Shown in pieces: positions 1-10,965 of a stretch of 64,000 nt of DNA (the stretch's first letter is position 1; each line of letters opens with the position of its first letter). Position numbers and translations under genes: made by a program. The stretch comes from Struthidea cinerea. Taxonomy: Eukaryota; Chordata; Aves; Passeriformes; Corcoracidae. Location of the stretch: positions 1,673,445-1,737,444 of the forward strand of contig VZTI01000410.1 in the NCBI GenBank assembly GCA_013397865.1, read 5' to 3'. Below the pieces are notes generated by a model. The model made no database searches. It was not told the origin of the DNA and saw only the letters and a list, made by a program, of their open reading frames with translations.

Positions 1-901
1 GTCCCAGAGGGTCAGCGTGGGCAGTGGCGGGTGGTGAGCCGTGACTCCCTCATGGGAATGAACCTGTGGCTGTCTCAGGAGTCTCCCAGCTGGGGAGTGA
101 TAGCCCGGACAAGACGTGTTTGGCTGCTCCTGCAGGGCACCGGAGTCTCGGGAGGGGCTGACTCACACCGGAGCAGGGAACGGGGTACTGGGGTGCTGTG
201 GTGCCCACGCATGAGCTACGCTCCACCACGTGGACAGAGCACCCACTAGTGAGCCCAGTCCTCCCCGTGGGTGCCAAGAAAGTGTTTGTCTTTTTAGACA
301 GGATTCTCTGCTCCCACGGGAAGTGTGGACTGGATTCCCGGCTGGTGGCAGCCACGGGAACTCCAGCAAGGCCAAGTGATGCCCGTGATCATCGCATTGT
401 TGTTGTCAAATGCCTCTGACACTCAGGGGAGGTGTTCCTTTGCCTCTCCCGAGGGCGGGACGCAGCCCAGCACCTGCATTGGTGCGCCAGAGCTCTCAGG
501 CACGTCCCAGATGGACAGTGAGGGCACTGGCTCCATGGACATGGCCTGGGCAATGCCCAGACAAGGTTCTCCCATGTGAGAGTTTCACCACTGGGTGCAG
601 AAGATATTTCTCAGGCTCTGCTCTCTCTGAGCAGCTCTTTGCTTCCACCACTTGTGCCCTTTGAGCTCTGCTTTGGCCTTTGGGACCCTGGATCAGATTC
701 ACAGCTCCACAGCTCTGCCCAGCCTTACGGACCCCAACACAGTTGTGCAGACAAAGCCAGAAGCGAGGTTTGAATCTGTTCCCACAAGATTTAATCAGCT
801 GAATATGTGCCCATGCAGCCCAAGTGAGCTGCTCTCCATGAACTTAATCTCAGTGACCCTTGCTCTCCTCAAACACATCTGAGTGTGCCTTCATGTCTTA
901 C
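1..901. other. Unique sequence, no gene recognised
   Basis: The stretch has mixed base composition. Short open frames occur on both strands, but none has splice borders or a recognisable protein motif. I see no repeat element. Confidence 0.6.
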
Positions 902-1146
902 TTGGAACAGATGTTAATTGCTCTAACACTGTTTTTCTACTCAGATTTGGTGTCCCTCTCTCATTTGGATGCACCATCTCTGAGTTGGGAGGAGACTTTG
1001 AAGCTACCCTCTTTAATTGTAATTCAACTACTTGTGATATTTTGGTACCAATTAATATTGATTTTACAATTGGTTTACAGAGATGTTGTTTTATTACTAA
1101 TATATTTAATGTGCAAATCAATAAGAACACTTGTTTGGCTCTCTCC
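902..1146 (-). other. AT-rich block open on both strands with splice-like borders (possible exon)
   Basis: On the minus strand this 245-base block is preceded by a pyrimidine-rich acceptor ending in CTAG (plus 1147-1150). It is followed by a donor of the form CAA|GTAAGA (plus 896-901), and one frame is open throughout. The C-terminal half of that frame is rich in K, S, P and E. The plus strand also offers an acceptor ending in CAG at 942-944 and a donor-like AAG|GTAATA at 1151-1159, with an open frame between them. Splice-like signals on both strands make the direction uncertain. No protein family is recognised. It lies downstream of the stop codon proposed at 2203, so it would need to be an alternative exon or a different transcript. 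It could equally be conserved non-coding DNA. Confidence 0.2.
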
Positions 1147-2202
1147 CTAGAAGGTAATAAAATCAAATATCTCAAGAGTAAAATGCTATCTGATCCATAA
1201 ATGGCAGCAGCAGATGCTTAATGTAATAGTTAAAGACTATGCAGCATTCTTGGCACCTTCCACGCGTTTTCCACACACTGTACTAAAGTGACACTCAATA
1301 ACTTGCTAGTTACAAAAAGTTTAGTAAATTTGTTGGCACCACATCAGCCTAAATGAAGGCTTCAGTGTCAAGGAATGATGTTACATGGAAAAGTAGATAG
1401 TCCCTACTGCTCCATGGGCAGCGCTCCTTTGGGTTTCCCAAATGGAGATTCCATAGCAGAAGACAAAAGCTCTTCATGTCTCTCCTGCTTCCAGAATCCC
1501 AGTGGATGGTGGACGATTTTGTGGGAAAAGCTCCTGAAAGGAGAGAGGCAGAGGGGTTGCTCCAGACTGACAGCTGTCCAACCCATTTGAGGGATTTAAA
1601 GCTCTGCTGGTGCTTCGGGGAGCCATTTGCAGAGGAAGACTGAGGTGATTCGGATGTTTCATCACAGGTTTCCTCTGGTACTTTTCTTTACTCTGGTTTT
1701 CCCGTTGAGCAGATTTGTTGCAAGCAAGGACAGGGTGGAGGTGGGTCTGCCCACCACCCCTGTTCCACTCTGCAGCGAACTCGCCTGCTCCACACTCAGC
1801 CCTGCTCCGATCCCAGCCTCTCCTGGGCTGGGCATGGCAGCACCTTCCACCAGTGTGGCAGTGCCCAGTGTGCCGTGCCAGAACGGTGATTCCTGAGCAG
1901 CCTGTGGAGGGATGCTGCGTTCCAGCCAGCTTCAGAGAGGCTGGGAGATGCGGGTCAGGGTGGGAAAAGGGCAGTGCTTTGCACGTTCTTTCTCTGGTTC
2001 CTGCAGAATCCCCAAGGTCCCAGGGGTGTGGTGGTTCCCACGGCACCAATGGAAGCCATAGATGGGGGATTTGTGACACAAACTAACAGAAGTCTCAGCA
2101 CAGAGAGGGAATTTACCTTTGGCTGGTGAGGATGGTTTATGGGTGAGCAAACAATGAACTTGGCAACAGTACTTAATAAACTGAAAAATCTTACACCTTT
2201 AA
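1147..2202. other. Unique sequence downstream of the candidate minus-strand C-terminus
   Basis: If the exons at 2203-2500 are real, the minus-strand 3' UTR would fall here. The nearest AATAAA-type signal I noticed on the minus strand (TTTATT on the plus strand) is near 1088-1095. That would imply a 3' UTR of about 1.1 kb. No repeat or other gene is visible. Confidence 0.4.
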
Positions 2203-2276
2203 TTAGCCAGAAATAAATGAGTGAGCATGGGGCTGAATCTGTTGTCTCCACACCTCTAGTTCTTCATCTTCTTCTG
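2203..2276 (-). CDS. Candidate terminal coding exon, unidentified protein C-terminus
   Basis: Read on the minus strand, an acceptor ending in ACTAG (plus 2277-2281) is followed by 2 bases that complete a split codon, then 23 sense codons and a TAA stop at 2205-2203. The peptide begins with an acidic run (EEDEELEVW), has a short QQIQ stretch and ends in SFISG. The upstream candidate exon at 2377-2500 ends with one unpaired base, so the two join in frame and create an alanine codon at the junction. The intervening 100-base intron starts with GTATGC. Its polypyrimidine tract is weak, which is the main reason for caution. I do not recognise the protein. Evidence is limited to open frame, amino-acid composition, splice dinucleotides and matching phase. 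Confidence 0.35.
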
Positions 2277-2376
2277 CTAGTCATGGTCTAACAAGCATAT
2301 AGCAAAAGTTTTAATTTTCTTTTAGAATTACTAGAGAAATTTAAAATCTCTTGTATGAACAGAAAAAAAAGCATAC

Positions 2377-2500
2377 CTGAATCATCCCCTCTGGCAATTT
2401 GGCTGGTTTTCCAAGATCTCCTTGGAACTGCTTGAATTTGCATTTGCTCTTCAGGTTCCTGTCGCTGAAGCTGTTGTGGTGCTGTGGTCTTAGTCACTCT
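2377..2500 (-). CDS. Candidate internal coding exon, Q/E-rich, unidentified protein
   Basis: On the minus strand a good acceptor (TTTCTGCTGCATTTCAG, ending at plus 2501) opens a 124-base exon, closed by CAG|GTATGC at plus 2376. The frame starts at a codon boundary and gives 41 codons plus one base. The peptide is hydrophilic and rich in glutamine, arginine and glutamate (for example QLQRQEPEEQMQ), with a basic patch (VPRRSWKT) and an acidic end (RGDDS). No domain or family is recognised. It joins in frame to the candidate terminal exon at 2203-2276. Entry at phase 0 also fits the phase-0 end of the candidate exon at 25679-25845, about 23 kb upstream in gene direction. Low-complexity composition and the absence of any comparison leave chance or a pseudogene possible. 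Confidence 0.4.
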
Positions 2501-5500
2501 CTGAAATGCAGCAGAAATTATGCCCTAATATTATCTGCACAAACCCCTCTTTTTGTTACTACAGCAGCAGTTATCAAATAAACACCAAGATCCTCAGAGA
2601 TGCCTGGCTTTTGTTGTTCCACTCAGAGAAATCCCCCAGGGACAAGAGACTTTTCCCAAAGAGATTCAGGGCAAACCCTCAAAACGAAGTTGAATCCACC
2701 CAACATTTCAAATAAAAAGAAATAACAAAGTTCTCTGCAGAATGAAACGCTGAACAACGTTGACAACTACTCAGCTGTTTAGATCAATTATTCTCAATCC
2801 GGTAAAAATGCTGCCCAACTGTTCCAAACAAAGCCCAACTGGATTGATGCATTTTGGCTTTAAATCCCTACTGCGACTGGATTTGCCTTCTCCCACAAAG
2901 GACTTCAGATTGTCAAAGCTGCCTCCTCCAGCAGAAAGGCGTTCCATGCCTTTTTCCAGTGCTGAGGTTTATTGGACCTGCCACGCTCCAGCTTTCCCTA
3001 GAAGCCAGTGAGGAGTCCCCAGAGCCCCCGGCTCACACAGTGGCTCTCCAGGGCCTTGTTGTCCAACGGATAACAGAGTCTGAAGGCATAATTCCCTGCA
3101 ATTGACCCCAGGACATGGTGTTCCCATGAGTGACCCCACACTGCTGCCTCTCGCTCTCTGCTGAGAGCCCAAGGACCATTTTGTCCAGGAGCTGCTCCGG
3201 CTGCCAGGTGCTGGGGTGGGACTGGGAGCCCCCTCACACAGACAGACTCCCTGGGCAATGGCAGCTCACTGTGTGTGCCCTGAGTGTCGCAGCCCCCTGC
3301 ACAGACACCATGCCAGCAGCTCCTGCCTGAGGAGCACGGGGGGCTGTGCATGTGCTCTGGCAGCATCCCGGAACCTCGCTGGCGTGGCAGGCATGGGGCC
3401 CAGCAGCACCTAAAGCACATTTGGGCATTCCCCACCTTGTGATCAGTGCCCAGCTTGTGTTCTATTGCCACAGTCTCACAAGGAGAAGGCCTGTTGTTAC
3501 TGCCCTAAGAGTTATTACTGTTCTTAATAAAAGATGCGATTTAAGTGAATGTGGACGTGTCCTCCCATGTACTCAGCACCAGCTGCCAACAGCCCGGCAC
3601 TCTTGTTCTCCTTCCATCATCTCTTGTCCCAGACAGGTGGAATGGGATGACTGCCATTGTGGGGAAGTCATAAAGTATAAAATGCTTCATTTGTTCATGA
3701 AATGGAAATTTGAATGGCCAGAGAAGGCCCTTGCTGTGCGTGCTGCTTCACAGCCAGAGCTGGGGTGGGCACTGTCCTGCCACCTGCGGGGATGCCCCAT
3801 CAGGGAGCTGCTCCAAGGCGTGCAGGGGCTCCACGCAGGTTCCTGCCCTGTGGGTTTGGAAGGGAAAGGAGAGAACACGAGGATTCAGGTTTTAGGAGGC
3901 ACTCGAAACGTGGGTCGTGGCAGGAGGGGGCCCTGATGACACAACCTGCATGCTGAGCCCCCAGACCCCGCCAGGCTCAACGTGGAGCCACCAGCCCTGG
4001 GACACGCTCTCTGGGCAGAGGTGGGTGAGCATGTCCTGGCTGGGGTGCAGAGCCCACAGTCCCATCTGGAATATGTAATGTGGAGACAATAGAGCAAAGT
4101 GTAACCACTGTTTACAGAAAAAATTGTCAAGGATTTATTTATTGGAAGTGACTGAGGAATATGAATTCTACACTCCATTTAAAATGCTTTTTATTTCTCT
4201 CAGCCTTGGGGCTCTGAGTACATCTAATTTCACCCATAGCTATAATTCTCCACCAAACAGTTCCTGCTTCTCCTCTGGGTTCCTGAGGAGTCATTTTGGT
4301 TTATGTCCTCTCCCGGTGCAGCTCATGCTGTGGCTGGAGACAGTTACACGCCGGTGAACTTTCCCAGCACCCCCTCCCCCACTGGGGGCACACACACATG
4401 CAGTGCGAGCGAGTGGCATGCACTGGGAACAGCTTGACACCTCACTATATATTTATTTTAAAAAATAAAACTCCAAATGTCTTTATCATGTAGGGGTTTC
4501 TCCTGAGGAGCCTTGTATTTCACCGCAGACACTTTGATTGTCCCTACCTTGCAGCTAACAAACTATTAGTTTTGTTAGTATATTTATTCCACTAAAATTG
4601 GAGCCTGTGATTACAAATCCAATGCTGTGATTGAGTCAGGATTTGGAAATAAATCTGTCCGGGGCTCATCTGGCATTTTGGTGCTGGGAGAGGCGGCATC
4701 AGGCACTGCTCCTGCAGCCCAGCTGTGAGCTGGACTGTCCGGCTGCGGGAGCACTGGGTCTGCACAGCCACGGGCATGGCCACGGGCACAGGCATGGCTG
4801 GTTCTGCTCGGTCACTGCTCGGGGGATTCGGTTCTGGGGATGGGGCCTTTCCCCCGGTGAGCCAGCAGTGGCTGCACGGTCTGGCTCTTCAAACGGTGAC
4901 TCTGTGGGGGCAAGGGTTTGCTTGATGTCCCAATCCTTCCAGGGCTCATCGCTCCACAAGGCTTGTGGCACTTCAGCAGTATCTTGGTGACATGACAGCT
5001 TTTCTGCCAGGGCAGGAGATGCCCCTTCCCAGGAGGGTGCTGTGAGCCAGGGTGGCTGCTGAGCTCCAGGACAGGGAGCAGGATGCTCTCCTTCCCCATG
5101 GGCAGAAGGATGCAGGGGAAGGCCCAGGTATGCATATAGATGTGTGTCAGAGCAGGAATTAAACTCCCATTCTTTGGATTTTTTAGGAAAAGCTTATTAT
5201 TTCCCACTATTTCAGTTTCTTCTCCAAAAGCAAGGGTGGCAGCTCATCCTGTGGGATGGGATGGGAGATCTGGGGGCAGGGTCTCTCTCTGCAAATGGGC
5301 ACACACAGACCTGCCCAGGGACTCAGTCTCACCCAGGCCCCTCAGGATGGCTGTGCCCAGAGGGAGGGTGATATCTGGGGTGCTCCTGACTGGAACTAGG
5401 CCAAGGAGAGGGGTAGGGAGTGAGACGGGAGGGGGACAAGGTGGTGCTCCTGCCGTTCTGATGTCCCTCCAGATTATTTCCCAGAAAGCTTCTTGGCTGT

Positions 5501-6069
5501 GGAGATTTGCTTGCTTTGAAATAGATGAGCTGTTCTGTTTCTGCAGGCAGGCAGGGACAGCGTTTTCACTGCCTGGGCGTCACTCCTTGCAGGCTCTCAG
5601 GAGAGGAACGAGCAGGACAGAAATCGCAGCGCTCACACAGTGACGGCAGACGGCCCCGGTGCCGCGTGTCTCAGGGGGACAATGGCCTGGCCCCTCTGGC
5701 CACCTGCGATGGCCCCGCTCACAGGGAGCATCCTCCCAGGCAGCTGCAGCCAGGAGCTGCTGTTCCCTCCCCGGCTGCCGCAGCGCAGAGCTGGGGCGAT
5801 GCAGAGGCTGTCGCTGCGCCCTCCTGGGCTGGTGCCCACCTGAACCCCGGCCATGGGGTCCCTGTCCTGCACCCCAAACCTGCCACCCCCGGCGGCGCCA
5901 CCTGCGGCTCCCAGTCCCCAAACAGGAACACATGCACTACCGTATGTACATAGGGAAAAACCTGTCAGGGAAGATTAAAACCCCAGACAGTCTTTATTGT
6001 AAGATTGTTTTTTCCATTTATTTATCCCTTTTTTCCCTTTTAGCAAGAGTAGTCAGGGTTTGATATGAT
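2501..6069. other. Presumed intronic or intergenic unique DNA
   Basis: No gene, repeat family or RNA gene is recognised. AT-rich patches at about 2680-2900 and 4070-4260 and a T/A-rich stretch at 4440-4660 alternate with GC-rich linkers at 3000-4060 and 4660-5950. The patch near 4110-4240 has the texture of conserved non-coding DNA but no decisive motif. If the minus-strand exons are real, this is the start of their upstream intron. Confidence 0.55.
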
Positions 6070-6680
6070 TAGAATTGCAAATCTTGCATGTTAAAAGGGA
6101 AGCACTGAAGTAAAAGGATGCTGCCTGTGTAATGAGACACGTTTTAAATCCAGGCTAGGTAAATTTGGTGTTGAGCATAAAGGGTATGAAATAAACTCGC
6201 AGTGAGCTCAGCAAATGCCCCAAGGCGCGTCCCCATTAGTATTCCCATTTGTGAGCTCACTTCATAAGACTAATGGAGTTGCTACCTGGGGACATTAATT
6301 GTGCATGACACCATTGCCGAGCCTTTGTGCACTCTTACTAATATCACAGTGCCTCCTTGACAAAACGCCTGCAAAGATTACAAACATACCTAAAATAACT
6401 GCCACATTCACACTCATATTTGACAGGGATCTTCGAGTTCAGTTACAATAGAATTACCATCATTTCTTACACCTCTGGCTTTTTATTACATTAAACAATG
6501 GTTGATATTGCTTCCTTAAACCAGTGTCAGATTGTGTAAAATCTCTCTATCTCAGGCTTTTCTATTAAGCCTCCCATTTATCAGGGGAATGTATAGCTTC
6601 CATACTTGACTCTTACTACAAATAATATATATTATATACTTAAGCACGCGTGCACACGCACACATCAGCCTTCTTGTGTG
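6070..6680. promoter_or_regulatory. Candidate conserved non-coding (enhancer-like) block
   Basis: The block is AT-rich, free of repeats and flanked by GC-richer DNA. It holds many ATTA/TAAT homeodomain cores (for example around 6234, 6295 and 6450), a motif ACAATGG of SOX type near 6496, and scattered CpGs in otherwise CpG-poor DNA, a texture common in vertebrate conserved enhancers. No consistent open frame is present. Its end carries a short ATATAT run and a CGTGCACACGCACACA stretch (6620-6664). Confidence 0.4.
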
Positions 6681-7711
6681 TTAAAGGCACAGCAATACTT
6701 TTGAGTCCTTGCAATTAATACCGAAAGGTTCTGCTATCATGTGAGGTGCTCACAGGTCTTCCACCATTAATTATAACATCATCTCTGGGGGGCAAGCCTT
6801 CCTGGGTCTGGGCTCCCTGTTTTGAATCCCAGTGTCCAGGATTAAGATGATGGATGAGAGGATTTGCTAAATTCGCAGCAACCAGGGCAAGATGCTCTTG
6901 AGAAGAGCAGATGAATTGGGATCTTCTGGAGCTCTGACACACCAGGCTTGGCCTTTTCAGGGCTCTGTGGGGCTCCCCACCAGCGTGTGCCCTGGCCAGT
7001 CCCATGGAGCTCCCCACCAGCCCCAGTGGCTGTATCCACTGCTCCCCCATGGCTGCCAGGGCTCCAGGGGCCTCCCACAGCTGCAGTGAGAGGCATCAGT
7101 GGGACACCAGGGCAGATCTCATCCTTGGAAGAGATGTTAAAACAAGGTACCAAAGTGAATTAATGTAAAACCTTTGAGGATTCAATGCTCAGATGCTTGG
7201 AGGAGGGATTCAGTCCTTCACAAATCAAATTCTTTTATATATTTATAAAAAAATTGTTTGCATTTTTTTCTGGTACTGGCACCATCTGTGCCCCAATAGC
7301 CTTTGATTTTGCTCTTTCCCCTCTGCACTACAGCCTTCTCTGAGGTTTCCTCTTGGAGAAGAGCCTTGGCAAGCTGCAGGTAAGGGAAAATTCATTGATG
7401 GGATGTGCATTAAAAAGCTCTTCATCCCACCTTCCCTCACTCTGAGGTGGCCATGGCTTTGCTGTCAGCTGCCCAAGGACATTCTGACTTTACCACGTGG
7501 CAGCATTACATAATCAAAAGTCCAGCTCCATATTCACTAGACAACAAAACACTTTGCTTAGAGAAGGACATCAGTGTTTGCTTCAAATTCCTGACCTTTG
7601 AGATGGACCCGTGGAGACATGAGACAGAAGCCGTGGTTCTGCTTTTGGGGTTATAGCTGGGAGAGACTGGGGTCTCAGCTGCAGCTGTAGAGGATGACAC
7701 TTCAGGACTGG
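6681..7711. other. Unique sequence, nothing recognised
   Basis: A GC-rich middle (6880-7100) lies between AT-rich edges. Open frames on both strands are short and overlapping, with no motifs. Confidence 0.55.
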
Positions 7712-7799
7712 CTATTTCTATTTCTATTTCTATTTCTATTTCTATTTCTATTTCTATTTCTATTTCTATTTCTATTTTATTTCTATTTCTATTTCTATT
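7712..7799. repeat. Hexanucleotide microsatellite (CTATTT)n
   Basis: About 14-15 units of CTATTT form a nearly perfect tract of 88 bases. One unit near 7775-7780 has lost a base (CTATTTTATTT), which splits the array into a longer pure part and a short tail. A tract this pure is likely to vary in length between individuals. Confidence 0.95.
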
Positions 7800-8910
7800 G
7801 ACAGGTTTTATTGGAATTAATATTAATTATTAATCTGCAGTGGTGCCTGTCAGCAGTCAATCACATATTTCTTTACAAACATGTTCTATAACTTGCTGCA
7901 GCAAGAAAAGGCACAAGGTGATCGCAGGCAAAGCTGCCTCCAGGGTTTGGGGACTCTTCCTTGGGCTGGTCCTGTCCCACATCTCCTAACCCCAAACAAA
8001 CTCATGCTGATGTCCAGGCAAGAGAAGCCACCAGGGCACAGCAGTCAGCTGGGCTTTGCATCGGGCATTTCAGAGGAGCCCTGGAGAAATGAGCTTGAGC
8101 TGAGAAACACACAGCGCACGCATACGGCTGATCCGCCCCGTGGAGCTGGCACACAGTCTTTTCCTGCTGTCTCATTGACTTCTTGCCAAAAAAGGTTAAA
8201 ATGCTGGAGTTTTCTCTGGAATTCTGAAGTTGGGACTTAAAAATACTTCAAACACTTGGTTTAATAGACCTTCACATCAGCGTATTCCCAGTTCCACACA
8301 GCTCCCTAGTGACACGGGACCTTTTGTCAAGCACATATGAAATTAAGTGAAATAAAAATCATATTAAAAATTATTACCATCTAACAGCCATTAGTCTGCA
8401 CATTGCTGTCACGTCTTGATGGATTTCTCACTTAGTTCAATGAATGTTCTAACGACAGTGATAAAATCACTCAGAAAAAAATATAATAAACTGTTAACCC
8501 TTCACGTGGCTGCTTGTTTTTCAAATCCCTTTAAGAACTGTTCAGCAGTGAGTTGCTCCCCAGGGTACTCGCCTGTAGATGAAAACCTGCCTCTGCCTGA
8601 CTTGGGCACGATGAAGAAGGTGGAAATCCTGTCCCAGCCCTCCCCAGTGAGGGACATGGCATGGCTGGGGACCGTCCTGGCAGCACAGGTAACTGCCTGG
8701 GCCACTGCTGGAGTGACACAGCCTTTGTCCTTTCAGAGCAAGCCCAGGAATCCCTGGGCTCCAGTTCCCTTTAGGAACACTAAACAGGCTCTACGACAAT
8801 GATTCTACAGTGCCCAGCATCTCATAGTGCAGGAAACAAATCTCTCTGTTCCCCAACAGACCCAAGGGTGCCAGAGGCTCAGCCCCTGGCTTAGGGAGCA
8901 CCACAGGGCT
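7800..8910. other. Unique sequence, nothing firm recognised
   Basis: The sequence 8240-8520 is AT-rich with TAAT cores. At 8684 a plus-strand donor-like CAG|GTAACT follows an open frame beginning near 8571 (ATGAAAACCTGCC context), but there is no convincing acceptor and no recognised peptide, so no gene is called. Confidence 0.5.
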
Positions 8911-8990
8911 CCTAAGGCACGTGTGAGAGAGTAGAGGTGGTGACTTGGGTCCCAAGGCACATGTGAGAACAGGGAGATGGTGACTTCGGG
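8911..8990. repeat. Two-copy 40-bp tandem duplication
   Basis: Copies at 8911-8950 and 8951-8990 align without gaps and share about 80 % of bases. Both contain AAGGCAC(G/A)TGTGAGA and GGTGACTT. No further copies follow. Confidence 0.85.
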
Positions 8991-9047
8991 TGCTCGAGCT
9001 TGACGGAGCATCTGTGGAAGTACAGCATGGCTCCCCAAGAAGGGCAT

Positions 9048-9330
9048 CTGCAGTGGGCTATTAACATAGAGCTACTTAACGGGCAATCAGCACGGCCTCG
9101 TTAATAAAATACATCCATTTGAATGCCGTGAATTACTCTGTGTGCTGCTGGAGTTCTCTGGCTAATAGCAGCCTCGGCAGCCTGGCATCGCTGGGTTTGT
9201 TTTGTCCTGCAAATTTAATGCATGCTTACTGCTACGGAGAATAGCGGGTAAGATGTAAATGACAGACTGCAGGAGCAGACGTGGCAATATAATAAACTCG
9301 GCTGGCACTTCTCCTGAGTTGTATTTAGCC
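9048..9330. promoter_or_regulatory. Candidate conserved non-coding block with posterior-HOX/CDX-like sites
   Basis: This AT-rich block with isolated CpGs includes TTAATAAA at 9101-9108, of the type bound by posterior HOX and CDX proteins. It also has several TAAT cores, a TGACAG core (TGIF/MEIS type) near 9260, and a second ATAATAAA near 9288. No persistent coding frame or repeat is present. Enhancer function is inferred from texture only. Confidence 0.35.
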
Positions 9331-10810
9331 TACCACGTTCCGTGGAGGCCTGGCAGTGGGCCAGCATGTGCAAGCGCTCGTGCATGGGACATGCCCAGCA
9401 TGCGCACGGGTGGCAGCGGGACCCTGACGCTCTTGCAGGTGACGTTGGCTGTTGTCACATCTCCTCTCTGCCGGTGCTGCCTGTCAGGATCCATTCGACA
9501 CAGAACAGAGGCCAGTGTTTAACTCCCCCAGTGTTAAACCTTTGCTCTGGGAGCAGGAGGGTCCCGAGCCCTGAGGGCATTCCTGGCTGCTGGAGCCGGA
9601 GGGAAGTGAACACCTTTTTGTGACTGTTGTCACTCAGCAAATTGTTCTGCAAGACACCTGATTGTGGTATTAGAAAGACAGATTGATGTTCTCAGGAAGA
9701 TCAATGAACTTGCCAGGCTTTGTGATGACACACAGCTTGCCTCCCTCTCGGTGTAGTGACAGCCCAACGTTCCACCGAGGGGACAGCGAGGCCGGTACCT
9801 CCTGACACTCCCAGCCCTGGGACCAGCACCGAGGCACTGCAGGACCTTGCCGATGGTGGGAGGAAGCTCGTAGAGACCAGCAAAAATTAGCAGCATTTGG
9901 AGGCAACCAGAGACAGAGACAGATGAGGTTTTGGGCAGACGGCGTTAGGAAGAAGGCAAGCTCTGGGACAGGGGAGCTGCCGGCCTGGTAACCGCTGTGA
10001 GCACGGCAAGGGGTGGCGAGCGTGAGCCCCTCCTGAAGCTATCGAGAGAGAAAATGCCTGCGATGCTGGAGAAGAGGGATGGCGATTTCTTCTTGGTGCC
10101 TCAGGGGAGGTGGTGAAGAGGCCATGCAGAGGCTGTGCTGGCAGAGGCTGGGCTGGCAGAGCCCACACAGCCGGCCCAGCCCCGGTGCGGCCCCGCAGCC
10201 CCTCGCCCTCCCTGCTCCGGTAACGCAGAGACTGCGGCAGCACGGCCCGGCCACGGCTGTGTGCTCGGGAGGAGCTCGGCAATGGGAGAGCCAGGTGCTA
10301 AATGGGAAATCTGATTGTTCATCCTTTGTTTTCCTCCTTCCATGCCGAGAGTGAATTAAGTCAAAGCCAATTCTGAGGAAAAGCGGATCTCTTCTACCAT
10401 CCATCATGGACGAGAGCACGGCTGGGCAGATCTACAGGCCTCTGAAGGCCTGTACGGATGTGTTGTCCCAAATCTCATCTCCATGGCTCATGGTGATTGA
10501 TCTTGGCTATTCAGACCTGTGGAGCTCAATGATTTCTCTCTCCTAACCTCTACCTGGTTCCTGCTGTATTTTACATGGAGAAGATTCTCGTAGAAGTGTT
10601 ACGTTTTGAAAATAAACCTAATCAGGTCTGAAACAATGGGACTGAATCCTTCTGCTGCTGTAGCTCCAGCGTGGATGTCAGAGTTGCCCATGGCTATCCT
10701 GTGCTCCCTGGCTGAGCTGCTGGGCTGGAAGGCCTCTGCTTCCTGCACGCTCCCGTTTGCAGGACACAAAGGAGCTGTCTTCCTGAGCTGGGGCATTCAT
10801 TAGCATTTTT
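9331..10810. other. Unique, partly GC-rich sequence
   Basis: The part at 10100-10270 is GC-rich with clustered CpGs but too short to call a CpG island confidently. Overlapping open frames here are composition effects. No gene is recognised. Confidence 0.5.
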
Positions 10811-10965
10811 ATGCAAAGAATTACAGACATGTAGGCATGGAACAGACCTCACCTAATCTGTCTCTCTGCAGTGAGGCAAGATCACAGACTCCTTGCAGAT
10901 GTTTCTCTACCTAGTGAGTAAAACCCTCCAGTGGCCTTCCCCAGCCTGTATTTCCTCTAGAGTAT
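10811..10965 (-). mobile_element. Old, degraded CR1-like LINE fragment
   Basis: The order of words matches the inverse of an old CR1 3' region: a piece like 'gaacagacctcacctaatc', then 'gaggcaagatcacag', then 'gcagatgtttctctacct' and 'aaaccctccagtgg'. Divergence is high, and the fragment is truncated at both ends. It is much older than the copies near 26.8 and 44.4 kb. The call rests on memory of CR1 structure, not alignment. Confidence 0.5.

Noticed and set aside
2117..2181. Additional minus-strand exon (donor AAAG|GTAAAT)
   Set aside because: Its phase does not follow the exon ending at 2377 without a stop, and it lies past the proposed stop codon.
8416..8802. 128-codon plus frame ending near a GTAACT donor
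   Set aside because: No good acceptor, no recognisable peptide, and the frame continues through the donor.
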